Shown here piece by piece: positions 7,805 to 15,640 of a stretch of 36,252 bases of DNA (position 1 is the first letter of the stretch; each line of letters opens with the position of its first letter). Under the pieces are notes generated by a model, which was not told the DNA's origin, did no database searches, and was given only the letters and a program-made list of their open reading frames with translations. Both the position numbers and the translations under genes were made by a program. Origin of the DNA: Clostridiales bacterium (GTDB taxonomy: Bacteria; Bacillota; Clostridia; Oscillospirales; Oscillospiraceae); NCBI GenBank assembly GCA_004555705.1, contig SFHI01000016.1:1-36252 (forward strand), in the 5' to 3' direction.

Positions 7805-7827
7805 AATAGGATTATGATCCTATTATA
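7805..7827 (-). promoter_or_regulatory. -10 box and palindrome upstream of the hydrolase gene
   Basis: AATAGGAT (7805-7812) and ATCCTATT (7817-7824) form a perfect 8-bp inverted repeat that overlaps a TATAAT on the minus strand (7822-7827). A convincing -35 at standard spacing is missing (TTAACA lies at 19 bases). The overlap suggests an operator, possibly with activator dependence. Confidence 0.45.
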
Positions 7828-7873
7828 GCATAGCGGTCTGCCGAGATGTTAACATTCCATGAAGGAATGAAAA

Positions 7874-7895
7874 TCGCCGCCCGGGTGGGCGGCGA
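7874..7895 (-). terminator. Terminator of the ECF S-component gene
   Basis: A 9-bp GC-rich stem (7874-7882 with 7887-7895) with loop GGGT, followed on the minus strand by TTTTCATT. It lies 5 bases past the stop. Confidence 0.75.
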
Positions 7896-7899
7896 CGTA

Positions 7900-8481
7900 T
7901 TATACGGTGGGGAGCAGCTTGGCGTGTTTCAGGGCGGGACGGAGGGCCAGGTAGAAGATGGAGGCCACAACCACCGCCACCACAGCGTTGACCAGGGTGG
8001 TCACGGCGCCCATTTTGGCCCAGATTGCGGCGGCCTCCTGAGGTGCGCCCAGAAGATAGGTCTTGTAGAAGTAGCCTACTACAGGGTCCGCGACCACGTT
8101 AAAGGCCATGCCGGCCGCGCAGGAGAGCACTGTGGCGATGGGCAGGGGAATCTTCCTCGTCTCTTCCTTGCTGATGTGAAACACCTTATGGGCAACAAAG
8201 CCGGCAACCAGGCCGATGCACAGCTTCAGCAGGAAGGTCTTGGGAGCCGAGGTGACGTAGCCCGTGGTCAGGTCGGCAATGGTCATGCCCACCGCGCCGG
8301 ACATGCCGCCCCAGAAACCGCCGATAAACAGGGCAGCCAGGACGCAGAAAACATTGCCCAGGTGGAAAGCGGTTTTCTCGGTTCCGACCGGGATATCGAT
8401 GCGGAAATAGGAGAAACCGATGTAGCACAGCGCCGCGAACAGGGCAGCCATAGCAAGGGTCAGAGTTTGTTTGCTTTTCAT
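7900..8481 (-). CDS. ECF transporter S component
   Basis: A 193-residue membrane protein with about six hydrophobic segments (for example LTLAMAALFAALCYIGF, LGNVFCVLAALFIGGFWGG and a C-terminal NAVVAVVVASIFYLAL). The FHLGNVFCVLAALFIGG and DLTTGY...APKTFLLK segments are characteristic of riboflavin-type ECF substrate-binding subunits. These bind a vitamin or similar small molecule and share an energising module (EcfA/A'/T) encoded elsewhere. The substrate cannot be assigned: the leader is only about 30 bases, too short for a riboswitch, and neighbours give no hint. GAGGAGG precedes the start, with a TATAAT on the minus strand at 8511-8516. Confidence 0.85.
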   Translation of the reverse strand: MKSKQTLTLAMAALFAALCYIGFSYFRIDIPVGTEKTAFHLGNVFCVLAALFIGGFWGGMSGAVGMTIADLTTGYVTSAPKTFLLKLCIGLVAGFVAHKVFHISKEETRKIPLPIATVLSCAAGMAFNVVADPVVGYFYKTYLLGAPQEAAAIWAKMGAVTTLVNAVVAVVVASIFYLALRPALKHAKLLPTV

Positions 8482-8629
8482 AACAGAGCCTCCTCATTCA
8501 GGTTGGGGCTATTATAACATCAACAGGTAATAAATATAGTGCCAAAATCATTCTGAAAAATAATACCAGTTTTGCGTAGAAGGAATCAAATGGCAAGCGG
8601 CATATTTCTCAAGCGCTGGGGTTTCGGTA

Positions 8630-8658
8630 TTGCTTTTTGAAGAATTCTCCAATATAAT
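8630..8658 (+). promoter_or_regulatory. Promoter for the structured leader and lipoprotein gene
   Basis: TTGCTT (8630-8635) and TATAAT (8653-8658) with 17-base spacing. The -10 lies in an AT-rich near-palindrome. Transcription would start near 8665, about 240 bases before the lipoprotein start. Confidence 0.6.
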
Positions 8659-8694
8659 AATATTATATACAGTGTCATTCTGCACGATTTGTAT

Positions 8695-8878
8695 TTGGTG
8701 GGAGCATGAGCCTGCCCTGCGGGGCAGGAACGATTGAGATTACGTGGATTGGCTCATAAGGACGGCGGACGGTCGTTCTGAAAAGCATAGAAACCCGGGG
8801 AGTCATTGGCAGGCCAGCCGCTCCTCCTATTGCTGCTCAGACACAGGGTGGAAGGGAAGCCGGACTGCCCTAAGTCAA
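8695..8878 (+). ncRNA. Putative structured 5' leader or small RNA
   Basis: Bases 8482-8904 have no conventional gene. Within them, hand folding finds four successive stems. ATGAGCC (from 8706) pairs with GGCTCAT (8751-8757) and encloses the hairpin CCTGCCC-TGCG-GGGCAGG. Then come AGGACG with CGTTCT, GGGGAG with CTCCTC, and AGGGTGG with CTGCCCT (two wobbles). It matches no riboswitch class that I can recognise; AGGGTGG resembles the T-box core only superficially. It could be a regulatory leader or an independent RNA. Confidence 0.35.
8706..8759 (+). CDS. Possible 17-residue upstream ORF in the leader
   Basis: An ATG preceded by GGTGGGAG opens a frame reading MSLPCGAGTIEITWIGS and ending in TAA. 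Its start codon and the bases just before its stop pair with each other in the predicted leader stem, so translation and folding would compete. It is too short to judge by coding statistics and could be coincidence. Confidence 0.25.
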   Translation: MSLPCGAGTIEITWIGS

Positions 8879-8904
8879 AATACATTGTAATAGGAGGAAA
8901 ACCT

Positions 8905-10653
8905 ATGAGAGGATACAATTGCAGAAGATCCATTTTGGCGGTATTCCTGGCCCTGATCCTGGTAATGTCATGCGCGGCCTGCGGCTCGCCTGACGAGGCC
9001 GCGCAGACGAAGAACAATGCAAATCCACTGACTGGCTACTGGGTCTGCACCGGGCTGGATATGGGCGACGGCGAAATGATGGACACGGAGGCAATTCGCT
9101 CCCTGATGGGTCTCGATGGGGCCGAGGTGATGGCCCTGTGTATTGACGGCGGGAAAGGGGAGCTGTACCTCATGGGGGACATCCTGTCCTGTGACTGGAC
9201 CAAAACCCCGACCGGCGGCTATCTGACCTCCCCGGAGTACGAGGGCGTTGTGGCGGAATTTACCGCGGAGGCGGACGGGACGCTGAAATGCGTCGTGGAG
9301 GACGAGGACGCAGCTATGACCTTCCTCCTTTCCAGAGTGGACTTGAGACCCCAGGCCTTTGACCGGCCGGCACAGGCGCAGACGATACCCCTTCCCGGTT
9401 TCTGGGCCTGCACGGGGCTGGATATGGGCGACGGCGAGGTGATGGACGCGGAGGCAATCCAGGACCTGTTTCAGACCGGCGCGGATTCCGTCCTGTCCCT
9501 GCGGCTCCTGGAGGAAGGCAGGGCCTATGTGTTCTACTTCGGGGAGTGCATGGGCGGAACCTGGGAGGAAACCGACACCGGCTTTGATGTCCATATCGGC
9601 GGCGAGGATGGGGAAACCCTGTCCTTCTACGACTGGGGGGACGGGACTGCGGACCTGAGCGTGGAGGATGAGAACGCAGCCTTCGACTTTACCCTCTCCA
9701 AGTCGGAGACGGCGCCCCAGGCCTTTGAAAGCGCGCCCCTGGCGCTGCTGGATGTGCGCTTTACCCCGGAGCAGGCTATGGACATGTCTAATTTTATGGT
9801 TCTCGGAAGATATGCCATCCTTGACGGGAAGCTGTATGGTTACTGTTCGAAAAGCTCCACGGACAGAAGGCTGGTCTGCTATGATTACGACCCTGCCCTT
9901 CCAAAGGAAAGCCGGCTGACGGGATTTAAACAGCTGGATGAGGGCGGCGCCCCCTGCTACATCCAGACGGCAAACGGTTACCTGTATTATATCTGCTGGA
10001 ACGTCAACGGAAACACGCTGCGCAGGATCGGTATGGACGGCAGCGATAAGACGGTGCTCTATGACAAGAATTGCGACTACCTGCAGATTTGCGGCGACAC
10101 CATGTACTTCACGGATGAAAACCACCATCTGGTCAGCGCCGACCTGGACGGGCAGAACATCACCACCCTGATCGATAAGGAGGTGTACTATTCCTACTGC
10201 CTGGGGGACGGGTGGTTTTTGTACCAGGATGATGCGGACGGGGAAAGCCTGCATATCACGAATGTCCGGTTGGGCTACGACCAGCGGCTCAGCGAGGATA
10301 AGGTCTTCGGCTGCGTCCTGGAGGGAGCGTATCTTTACTATGTGGATGTCCACGACTATGAAAATGGTACGGGCAGCCTGACCCGCCTCAATCTGGATAC
10401 CCTGGAGACGGAGGTTTCGGAAACGGTTATGCACGGTACCGTTCTGATTGCCGGCGGCAGAATCTGGAGCCAGAGCTACGGCATCAGCGAAGAAACGGAG
10501 AACTGGATGCGTCTGGAGGACGGCTCCTGGGACGGTTTGGGCTATACGGTGGTTTATATCGACGAGGATACCCGGATTTGCTGGTATATCATCGAAAGAG
10601 AAAAAATATCGCAGTATGTGATTTACGCGGGGGATACCTTCACAACCTTCTAA
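8905..10653 (+). CDS. Lipoprotein with tandem N-terminal repeats and a propeller-like C-terminal region
   Basis: A 582-residue exported lipoprotein. A basic N terminus (MRGYNCRRS) is followed by a hydrophobic core and a lipobox with Cys23 or Cys26 as the acylated residue. Two homologous ~110-residue repeats follow (residues ~40-150 and 155-270), each opening with [YF]W.CTGLDMGDGE and ending in a VEDE.AA.[TD]F.LS motif. The remaining ~300 residues contain short repeated blades such as YLYYI..NVNGNTLRRIGMDG, as in DUF5050-type propellers. The function is unknown. ATG 8905 has TAGGAGGA upstream. The adjacent gene at 10692 follows after 38 bases and is probably co-transcribed. Confidence 0.8.
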   Translation: MRGYNCRRSILAVFLALILVMSCAACGSPDEAAQTKNNANPLTGYWVCTGLDMGDGEMMDTEAIRSLMGLDGAEVMALCIDGGKGELYLMGDILSCDWTKTPTGGYLTSPEYEGVVAEFTAEADGTLKCVVEDEDAAMTFLLSRVDLRPQAFDRPAQAQTIPLPGFWACTGLDMGDGEVMDAEAIQDLFQTGADSVLSLRLLEEGRAYVFYFGECMGGTWEETDTGFDVHIGGEDGETLSFYDWGDGTADLSVEDENAAFDFTLSKSETAPQAFESAPLALLDVRFTPEQAMDMSNFMVLGRYAILDGKLYGYCSKSSTDRRLVCYDYDPALPKESRLTGFKQLDEGGAPCYIQTANGYLYYICWNVNGNTLRRIGMDGSDKTVLYDKNCDYLQICGDTMYFTDENHHLVSADLDGQNITTLIDKEVYYSYCLGDGWFLYQDDADGESLHITNVRLGYDQRLSEDKVFGCVLEGAYLYYVDVHDYENGTGSLTRLNLDTLETEVSETVMHGTVLIAGGRIWSQSYGISEETENWMRLEDGSWDGLGYTVVYIDEDTRICWYIIEREKISQYVIYAGDTFTTF

Positions 10654-10691
10654 ACAGAACCCCGTAAGGAATAATTTGAGGAGGAATAACC

Positions 10692-11465
10692 ATGGGCTTA
10701 TTTGACGCGTTCAAGAAGAAGCAGTGCTCCATCTGCGGCGGGGAGATTGGGCTCCTTGGCAACCGGAAGCTGGAGGACGGCAACATGTGCAAGGCCTGTG
10801 CGGCCAAGCTCTCCCCATTCTTCAGTGACCGGCGCAACAGCACGGTGGAGGAGATCAAGGAGCAGCTTGCCTACCGGGAGGCCAACAAGGAAGCTGTGGC
10901 AGCCTTTCACACCACGCTCTCCCTGGGCAGGGACACGAAGGTCCTGATTGATGAGGACGCCGGAAAGTTTATGGTCACGCGGGCCCGAAACCTGATGGAT
11001 GCCAACCCGGATGTGCTGGATTTCTCCCAGGTTACCGGGGTGGATCTGGACGTGGAGGAGAATACCAGCGAGGAAAAGCGCAAGGACAACGAAGGAAAGT
11101 ATGTCAGCTTCAACCCGCCGCGATATAAATACAGCTATGATTTCAATATGGTGATCCGGGTGAACCATCCTTATTTTGATCAGATTCGTTTCCAGCTGAA
11201 TCCTTCCGCCGTGGAGACCAATCCGGAAAATGCCGTTCCCGCCATGCGCAAGCCGGACCCCAGGAGGAATCCGGATTACCAGGAATATGAGGCCATGGGC
11301 AGGGAAATCAAGCAGACGCTTACCAGCGCGCGCCGGCAGGTGCGGGAGGAGGCCCAGGCCGCCGCCGCGCCCCAAAAGGCGGTTACCTGCCCCTGGTGCG
11401 GCGCCACCACGACCCCGGACGCCGCCGGGTGCTGCGAATACTGCGGAGGAGCCGTGAACGCTTGA
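10692..11465 (+). CDS. DUF4428-like zinc-binding protein
   Basis: A 257-residue protein with two predicted zinc sites. The N-terminal site has CSICGG and CKAC about 20 residues apart within the first 40 residues, as in DUF4428 proteins. The C-terminal ribbon is CPWCG...CEYCGG (residues ~238-254). The middle (~70-200) looks like a soluble beta-rich domain with conserved-looking VLIDEDAGKFMV and YKYSYDFNMVI strands. An Ala/Arg-rich linker precedes the ribbon. There is no signal peptide or membrane span. The role is unknown. GAGGAGGAAT precedes the ATG, and it follows the lipoprotein gene closely. Confidence 0.75.
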   Translation: MGLFDAFKKKQCSICGGEIGLLGNRKLEDGNMCKACAAKLSPFFSDRRNSTVEEIKEQLAYREANKEAVAAFHTTLSLGRDTKVLIDEDAGKFMVTRARNLMDANPDVLDFSQVTGVDLDVEENTSEEKRKDNEGKYVSFNPPRYKYSYDFNMVIRVNHPYFDQIRFQLNPSAVETNPENAVPAMRKPDPRRNPDYQEYEAMGREIKQTLTSARRQVREEAQAAAAPQKAVTCPWCGATTTPDAAGCCEYCGGAVNA

Positions 11466-11488
11466 GTGCCTGTCCCACCGGATGGACA

Positions 11489-11551
11489 CCCGCGCCGCGG
11501 CGGAAGCTCACGGGGTTTTCCCCCGGCGGGAGCGCGGGGAGTAGGTTTTTT
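11489..11551 (+). terminator. Probable compound terminator after the DUF4428-like gene
   Basis: CCCGCGC (11489-11495) pairs with GCGCGGG (11532-11538) around an inner GGGG-TTTT-CCCC hairpin. A six-T run occurs at 11546-11551. The 7-base gap between stem and T-run makes it less than ideal. Confidence 0.45.
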
Positions 11552-11576
11552 GCTCCCGGAATTTCCCGAAAAGGGC

Positions 11577-11605
11577 TGTACAGAACGGAAAATAAATGCT
11601 ATAAT
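11577..11605 (+). promoter_or_regulatory. Extended -10 promoter of nagB
   Basis: TGTACA (11577-11582) and TATAAT (11600-11605) with 17-base spacing. TGC directly before the -10 makes it an extended -10 promoter. The leader to nagB is about 55 bases. Confidence 0.7.
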
Positions 11606-11667
11606 ACCCCATAGCGAATTAATTCCACAAAACGTATCGAACAACATTTTTGAAAGGGGATCCCATT

Positions 11668-12405
11668 ATGCGACTGATTCGCGCAAAGGATTACAGCGAC
11701 GTGAGCCGGAAAGCGGCCAACATCATTGCCGCCCAGATTCAGCTGAAGCCTGACTGTGTTCTGGGCCTGGCAACAGGCAGCAGCCCTGTGGGTACATATA
11801 AGGAACTGATTGCCAAGTACAACGCGGGGGAGCTGGACTTCTCCCAGGTGAGAACCGTGAATCTGGATGAGTATGTGGGCCTGACCAAGGACCACGACCA
11901 GAGCTATGCCTACTTTATGCGCAGCAACCTGTTTGACCATGTGAACATCGACCAGGCCAACTGCAACATTCCCAACGGTATGAACCCGGACGCCGAGGGG
12001 GAGTGCGCCCGGTATGACGCGGTGATTGACGCCCTGGGCGGCGCGGACCTGCAGCTGCTGGGTCTGGGCCCCAACGGCCACATCGGCTTCAATGAGCCTG
12101 CTGACGCCTTCGTCAAGGGCACCAATAAGGTGGAGCTGACTGCTTCCACCATCGATGCCAACGCCCGGTTCTTTGCCAAGCGGGAGGACGTGCCCACCCA
12201 CGCCTACACCATGGGTATCGGCTCCATTATGAAGGCCAAGCGGGTACTGCTGGTGGTTAACGGCGCGGCCAAGGCCCAGGCGGTGAAGGACTGCTTCTTC
12301 GGGCCCATCAAGCCCCAGGCCCCCGGCTCCATCCTGCAGCTCCATCCGGATTTCATCCTGGTGGCGGACGAAGCGGCGCTGTCCCTGGTTCAGGATCAGC
12401 TGTAA
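11668..12405 (+). CDS. nagB: Glucosamine-6-phosphate deaminase
   Basis: A 245-residue protein of normal NagB length. It contains LGLATGSSPVGTYKEL (sugar-phosphate loop), VNLDEYVGL (catalytic Asp region) and LGLGPNGHIGFNEP with the catalytic His. It converts glucosamine 6-phosphate to fructose 6-phosphate and ammonia, feeding amino sugars from mucin or peptidoglycan into glycolysis. The ATG at 11668 has AAAGGGGA at good spacing. An in-frame TTG at 11650 overlaps that ribosome site and is rejected. nagA is not adjacent; the gene has its own promoter and terminator and so is monocistronic. Confidence 0.96.
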   Translation: MRLIRAKDYSDVSRKAANIIAAQIQLKPDCVLGLATGSSPVGTYKELIAKYNAGELDFSQVRTVNLDEYVGLTKDHDQSYAYFMRSNLFDHVNIDQANCNIPNGMNPDAEGECARYDAVIDALGGADLQLLGLGPNGHIGFNEPADAFVKGTNKVELTASTIDANARFFAKREDVPTHAYTMGIGSIMKAKRVLLVVNGAAKAQAVKDCFFGPIKPQAPGSILQLHPDFILVADEAALSLVQDQL

Positions 12406-12419
12406 GCTGTGTTTTCACG

Positions 12420-12454
12420 CTCCCGAGGCGGTATTCCGCCCCGGGAGTTTTTTT
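12420..12454 (+). terminator. Rho-independent terminator of nagB
   Basis: A 12-bp stem (12420-12431 with 12436-12447, one A-C mismatch), loop TATT and seven T residues. It starts 15 bases after the nagB stop. Confidence 0.92.
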
Positions 12455-12569
12455 GGAGCGGCGATTTTCCTATGACGGAATCCGGCCGGCAAACGGAAGG
12501 GCAGCTTTTCTGCCGGGGAATAGAGGAAATCGTTTTGGGGAATCCTCTTTTCAGAAAGGGGATATGGAA

Positions 12570-13172
12570 ATGGATTTTGCCTATTCGGAAACCAGGAAGA
12601 ATCTGGTTCGCTCCTTTGCGGGGGAATCCCAGGCGCGGACCAGGTATACCATCTACGCAAAGGTGGCCCGGGAGGAAAACTGCGAGTGGATCGCCCGGAT
12701 TTTTGAGGAGACTGCCGCCAACGAGGCCGTTCACGCGGAGGAATTTCTGGAGCAGCTGAAGGAGCTTGGAGGCTGCGCGGAGAATATTCCCGTGGATGGC
12801 GGGTATCCGTTCCAGCTGGACTCCACCGCGGAGAACCTGGCCTACGCCGCGGAAGGGGAGAAGCAGGAGCACGAAAATGTATATCCGGCCTTTGCCGAGG
12901 TTGCCCGCAGGGAGGGCTATAAGGACGCGGCCCGGCTTTGGATGCAGATCGCCCGAATTGAGCAGCTCCATTATGATACCTTCCGGGATTTGCACACCCA
13001 GCTGATCCGCGGGGAGCTTACCGAAAAGGAGGAAAGCGCCTCCTGGCGGTGCCTGAACTGCGGGTATCCCTATGAGGGAATTCGTGCCTGCGACCCCTGC
13101 CCGGTGTGCGGAAAAAGCGCGGGATGGCAGCAAGGAACCCTGACCCGCCCGGATATTCCTGAGAAAAAGTAA
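12570..13172 (+). CDS. Rubrerythrin
   Basis: A 200-residue protein with a ferritin-like diiron domain: the first Glu in AGESQARTRY, then FEETAANEAVHAEEF, EGEKQEHENVYPAFAE and the final IEQLHYDTF. A C-terminal rubredoxin-like iron site is WRCLNCGY...CPVCGK. Rubrerythrin is a cytoplasmic peroxidase that reduces hydrogen peroxide with electrons from NADH or rubredoxin, a standard oxygen defence in anaerobes. The start at 12570 gives MDFAYSETRKN with AAAGGGG at about 8 bases. The ATG at 12564 would be only ~3 bases from that site. No clear promoter was found in 12455-12569. Confidence 0.93.
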   Translation: MDFAYSETRKNLVRSFAGESQARTRYTIYAKVAREENCEWIARIFEETAANEAVHAEEFLEQLKELGGCAENIPVDGGYPFQLDSTAENLAYAAEGEKQEHENVYPAFAEVARREGYKDAARLWMQIARIEQLHYDTFRDLHTQLIRGELTEKEESASWRCLNCGYPYEGIRACDPCPVCGKSAGWQQGTLTRPDIPEKK

Positions 13173-13191
13173 GGATATTTGCAACTTCCTG

Positions 13192-13221
13192 TTTACAGAA
13201 CCCAAAGGGTTGTGGTATGAT
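13192..13221 (+). promoter_or_regulatory. Putative promoter of the exonuclease gene
   Basis: TTTACA (13192-13197) and TATGAT (13216-13221) with 18-base spacing, 34 bases before the start codon. Confidence 0.5.
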
Positions 13222-13254
13222 AATCTATAGGATTCTACAACAGAGGTTGCTGCA

Positions 13255-14250
13255 ATGGACTATATCGTATTGGACATGGAATGGAATCAGCCCTGGCCCG
13301 GGTCGCCTTCTTCCAAAAAGCCCCTTCCCGTTCAGATTCGGGGGGAGATCATTCAGATCGGAGCCGTCCGGCTGACGGAGGCTTCCACGGTGGCCGATGA
13401 GTTCCAGGTGATGGTGAAGCCGAAGTTTTACCGTCACCTGAACCGACGGGTCAGTAAGCTCACCGGGATTAAGGAAACCCGGCTCCGGGATGAGGGGATT
13501 CCCTTCCTCGAGGCTATGGAGCGTTTCCGCCAGTGGTGCGGGGAGGATATTGTGTTCCTCACCTGGGGCTTTGACGACATCGGAATTCTCCGGGAAAACC
13601 TTCGCCTTTACTCCCTGGAGGAAGGGTGGACGGAGCGGTGGTACAATGCCCAGATGATCTTCAACGCCCAGACCGACGGCTCCAACTCCCAGAAGGCGCT
13701 GAAAACCGCCATGGAGACCTTCGGCATTGAGGCCAGCCGTCCGGCCCATGACGCCCTGGGGGATGCTTACCACACCGCCCTGATCTGCGCGAAGCTGGAC
13801 CTGGAGCGGGGCACCAGAGAGTATGACCAGGCCCTCAAGAGCCACGAGAACGGATTTCACGGGGCGGAACTTCCCGGCTGCATTGACCGGAAGGTTTTCT
13901 ACGATTATGCGGACAAGCACGCCGCCCTCAGCGCCATGGCGGGAGCCGAGAATATCTGCCCCATCTGCGGCGGAAAAATGCTGGGCTCCCGGTGGTTTGC
14001 CCAGCCGGGACGCAGGTACATGGACCTTGCCACCTGTCCGGTGGACGGGAAATTCCTGATCCGGGTGCGCCTGTCCCAGCAGGAGGACGGACGGATTCGG
14101 GTCAGCCGCCTGACCTACGAGGCCACCTCCGAGGCTGCCGAGGCCTATGCCCGCCGGGCGGAAAAGGCGGACCCCGAGGAACCCGCCCGCCCCCGCCGCC
14201 GCAGGAGACGCAGCAGACCCGCTGCCAAAAAGGAAAACGAAACCACATGA
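13255..14250 (+). CDS. DEDDh-family 3'-5' exonuclease with C-terminal zinc ribbon and Arg-rich tail
   Basis: A 331-residue protein. The N-terminal ~185 residues form an exonuclease domain: YIVLDMEWN (Asp-x-Glu, ExoI), TWGFDDIGILREN (ExoII Asp) and HDALGDAYHT (ExoIII His and Asp). This is the KapD/ERI-1-like branch, suggesting trimming of RNA or DNA 3' ends. Residues ~225-245 hold CPICGG, with another Cys in LATCPVDGKF, consistent with a zinc ribbon. The C terminus is strongly basic (PRRRRRRSRPAAKK), suited to nucleic acid binding. The start has only a weak AGAGG, but the ATG matches the domain start exactly. Confidence 0.85.
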   Translation: MDYIVLDMEWNQPWPGSPSSKKPLPVQIRGEIIQIGAVRLTEASTVADEFQVMVKPKFYRHLNRRVSKLTGIKETRLRDEGIPFLEAMERFRQWCGEDIVFLTWGFDDIGILRENLRLYSLEEGWTERWYNAQMIFNAQTDGSNSQKALKTAMETFGIEASRPAHDALGDAYHTALICAKLDLERGTREYDQALKSHENGFHGAELPGCIDRKVFYDYADKHAALSAMAGAENICPICGGKMLGSRWFAQPGRRYMDLATCPVDGKFLIRVRLSQQEDGRIRVSRLTYEATSEAAEAYARRAEKADPEEPARPRRRRRRSRPAAKKENETT

Positions 14251-14254
14251 CGCC

Positions 14255-14291
14255 AAGCACCTGCTCCCGCAGAATGGGAGCAGGTGCTTTT
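14255..14291 (+). terminator. Rho-independent terminator of the exonuclease gene
   Basis: A perfect 14-bp stem (14255-14268 with 14276-14289), 7-base loop, then a short T stretch. It begins 5 bases after the stop. Confidence 0.88.
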
Positions 14292-14352
14292 GCTGGTATA
14301 ATGACAAACGGATAATAATTGTATTGTGCAGGGTAGTTGTTCCGAGGAATGG

Positions 14353-14504
14353 GAAAATTGTTGTTTATGCGTGTACACGCAAAAATATGCTGTCATTGCG
14401 AGCCAGTGCGCACACTGGCGTGGCAATCCCCCCGTTCTTCCGAGAACTCCGAAAAACGGGGATTCCGGACAGCTTCTTTTTCAGTGCGATAAACAACAAT
14501 TTGC
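14353..14504. repeat. MITE-like element, copy 3 (degenerate, one inner arm missing)
   Basis: Terminal repeats are 14353-14367 and 14490-14504. Only the left 42-base inner arm is present (14391-14432). In place of the right arm is a shorter hairpin (CCCGTT...AACGGG). The stretch CTTCTTTTTCAGTGCG near the right end matches copy 2. The palindrome GCGTGTACACGC (14369-14380) is unique to this copy. It lies between the 3' ends of the convergent exonuclease and spmB genes, and fills most of the 300-base gap 14251-14549. Confidence 0.8.
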
Positions 14505-14549
14505 AGTGTTGATGGATTGATGCCCTTAATGCTGGATAAGGCTGTGTAG

Positions 14550-15071
14550 TCAGGAAAGGCCGGGGAAGAACCATTTTACGGTCCAGGAGGCGGCGAGAAA
14601 GCCGACGAAGTCCGCGAAGAGGGCGGCGGGAAGGGTATAGCGGGTTTTGCGGATGCCTGCTGCGCCGAAATAGACGCTGATGGTATAGAAGGTGGTTTCC
14701 GTGGAGCCCAGCATCACGGCTGCGGTGACCCCCACCAGGGAGTCCACGCCGTAGCCTGCCATCAATTGAGCGCCCACCGCCAGGGCGGCGCTGCCGCTGA
14801 CGGGCCGGATCATCACCAGCAGGGCGGTTTCCGGCGGGATTCCGAAAAAGGACAGCACCGGGGCCAGGAACTGCCCCAGCAGCTCCATGGCCCCGGATTC
14901 CCGGAGCATGGTGACGGCTGTCAGAAGGAGAATCAGCGCAGGCAGGATGGAGCCAAGGAGCTTGAGGCCCTCTCCGGCTCCGGTCAGCAGGATGTCGTAG
15001 GCATTCTCCTTCTTTCGAAGAGCGGCCAGGGCGGGAATCAACAGCAGCAGAGGCACCAGGTAGTCCTTCAT
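14550..15071 (-). CDS. spmB: Spore maturation protein B
   Basis: A 173-residue membrane protein of typical SpmB length with a nucleoside-recognition/Gate fold. It carries SGAMELLGQFLAPVLSFFGIPPE, then IRPVSGSAALAV and MLGSTETTFYTISVYFG, a strong family signature. SpmA and SpmB act in the mother cell or forespore membrane and are needed for spore core dehydration and heat resistance. The ATG at 15071 overlaps the spmA stop as ATGA, so translation is coupled. Longer upstream open frame is spmA read in another frame. Confidence 0.92.
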   Translation of the reverse strand: MKDYLVPLLLLIPALAALRKKENAYDILLTGAGEGLKLLGSILPALILLLTAVTMLRESGAMELLGQFLAPVLSFFGIPPETALLVMIRPVSGSAALAVGAQLMAGYGVDSLVGVTAAVMLGSTETTFYTISVYFGAAGIRKTRYTLPAALFADFVGFLAASWTVKWFFPGLS

Positions 15072-15640
15072 CGGCGGCACAGCCTCCCCAGAATCCAGGC
15101 GGCGGCGACCCCCAGTCCGGCGGAACAGATGCTGCTGACCCAGACCGCCGGGAGAATGGCAAAGGGCCGCGCGCACCCCAGGGCACTGCGTACGGCGGCC
15201 ACATTGGCGGGAATCAGCTGAATGGACGCCGTGTTCAGCACAATCAGACGGCACAGCTCGTCCGTGGCCTCATCGCCCCGCTTCAGGCGCCGGGCGGCGG
15301 AGATGCCCATGGGAGTGGCGGCGTTGCCCAGGCCCAGAAAATTGGCGCATACATTGGCGCTCAGGTCCCGGGCCAGCGCCGGGTCGGACCGGGTGGAGGG
15401 GAAGAGCCTGCCGAGTACGGGGCGAAGGAGCCTTGCAAGGCCTTCCGTGATTCCGCAGCGCCCCATCAGCGCGCCCACGCCTGTCCACAAGCAGACGGAG
15501 CCCGCCATGGATACAGCCAGGGTTACTCCGGACTGGGCACCCTGGAGCACGGCGCTGCCCAATTGCGCGCCCCGGCCTGTGATGGCGGCGCAGAGGATGC
15601 TGACGAACAGAAACAGGCTCCAAATCCAGCTCATGACCAT
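15068..15640 (-). CDS. spmA: Spore maturation protein A
   Basis: A 190-residue integral membrane protein, first gene of the spmA-spmB pair. It shows the SpmA signature NFLGLGNAATPMGISAA and a Gate-domain helix set (CLWTGVGALMGRCGITEGLARLL). AGGAGGG lies 7 bases before the ATG at 15640; a second in-frame ATG two codons later is an alternative. The pair is divergent from the abrB-like gene, with about 190 bases between them. No convincing sporulation-sigma promoter could be fixed, though CATACATT on the minus strand resembles a sigma-E -10. Confidence 0.9.
   Translation of the reverse strand: MVMSWIWSLFLFVSILCAAITGRGAQLGSAVLQGAQSGVTLAVSMAGSVCLWTGVGALMGRCGITEGLARLLRPVLGRLFPSTRSDPALARDLSANVCANFLGLGNAATPMGISAARRLKRGDEATDELCRLIVLNTASIQLIPANVAAVRSALGCARPFAILPAVWVSSICSAGLGVAAAWILGRLCRR

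Noticed and set aside
8835..8875. T-box-like AGGGTGG word in the lipoprotein leader
   Set aside because: Lacks the full TGGNACCGCG core, specifier loop and terminator, and the downstream gene is not an aminoacyl-tRNA or amino-acid gene.
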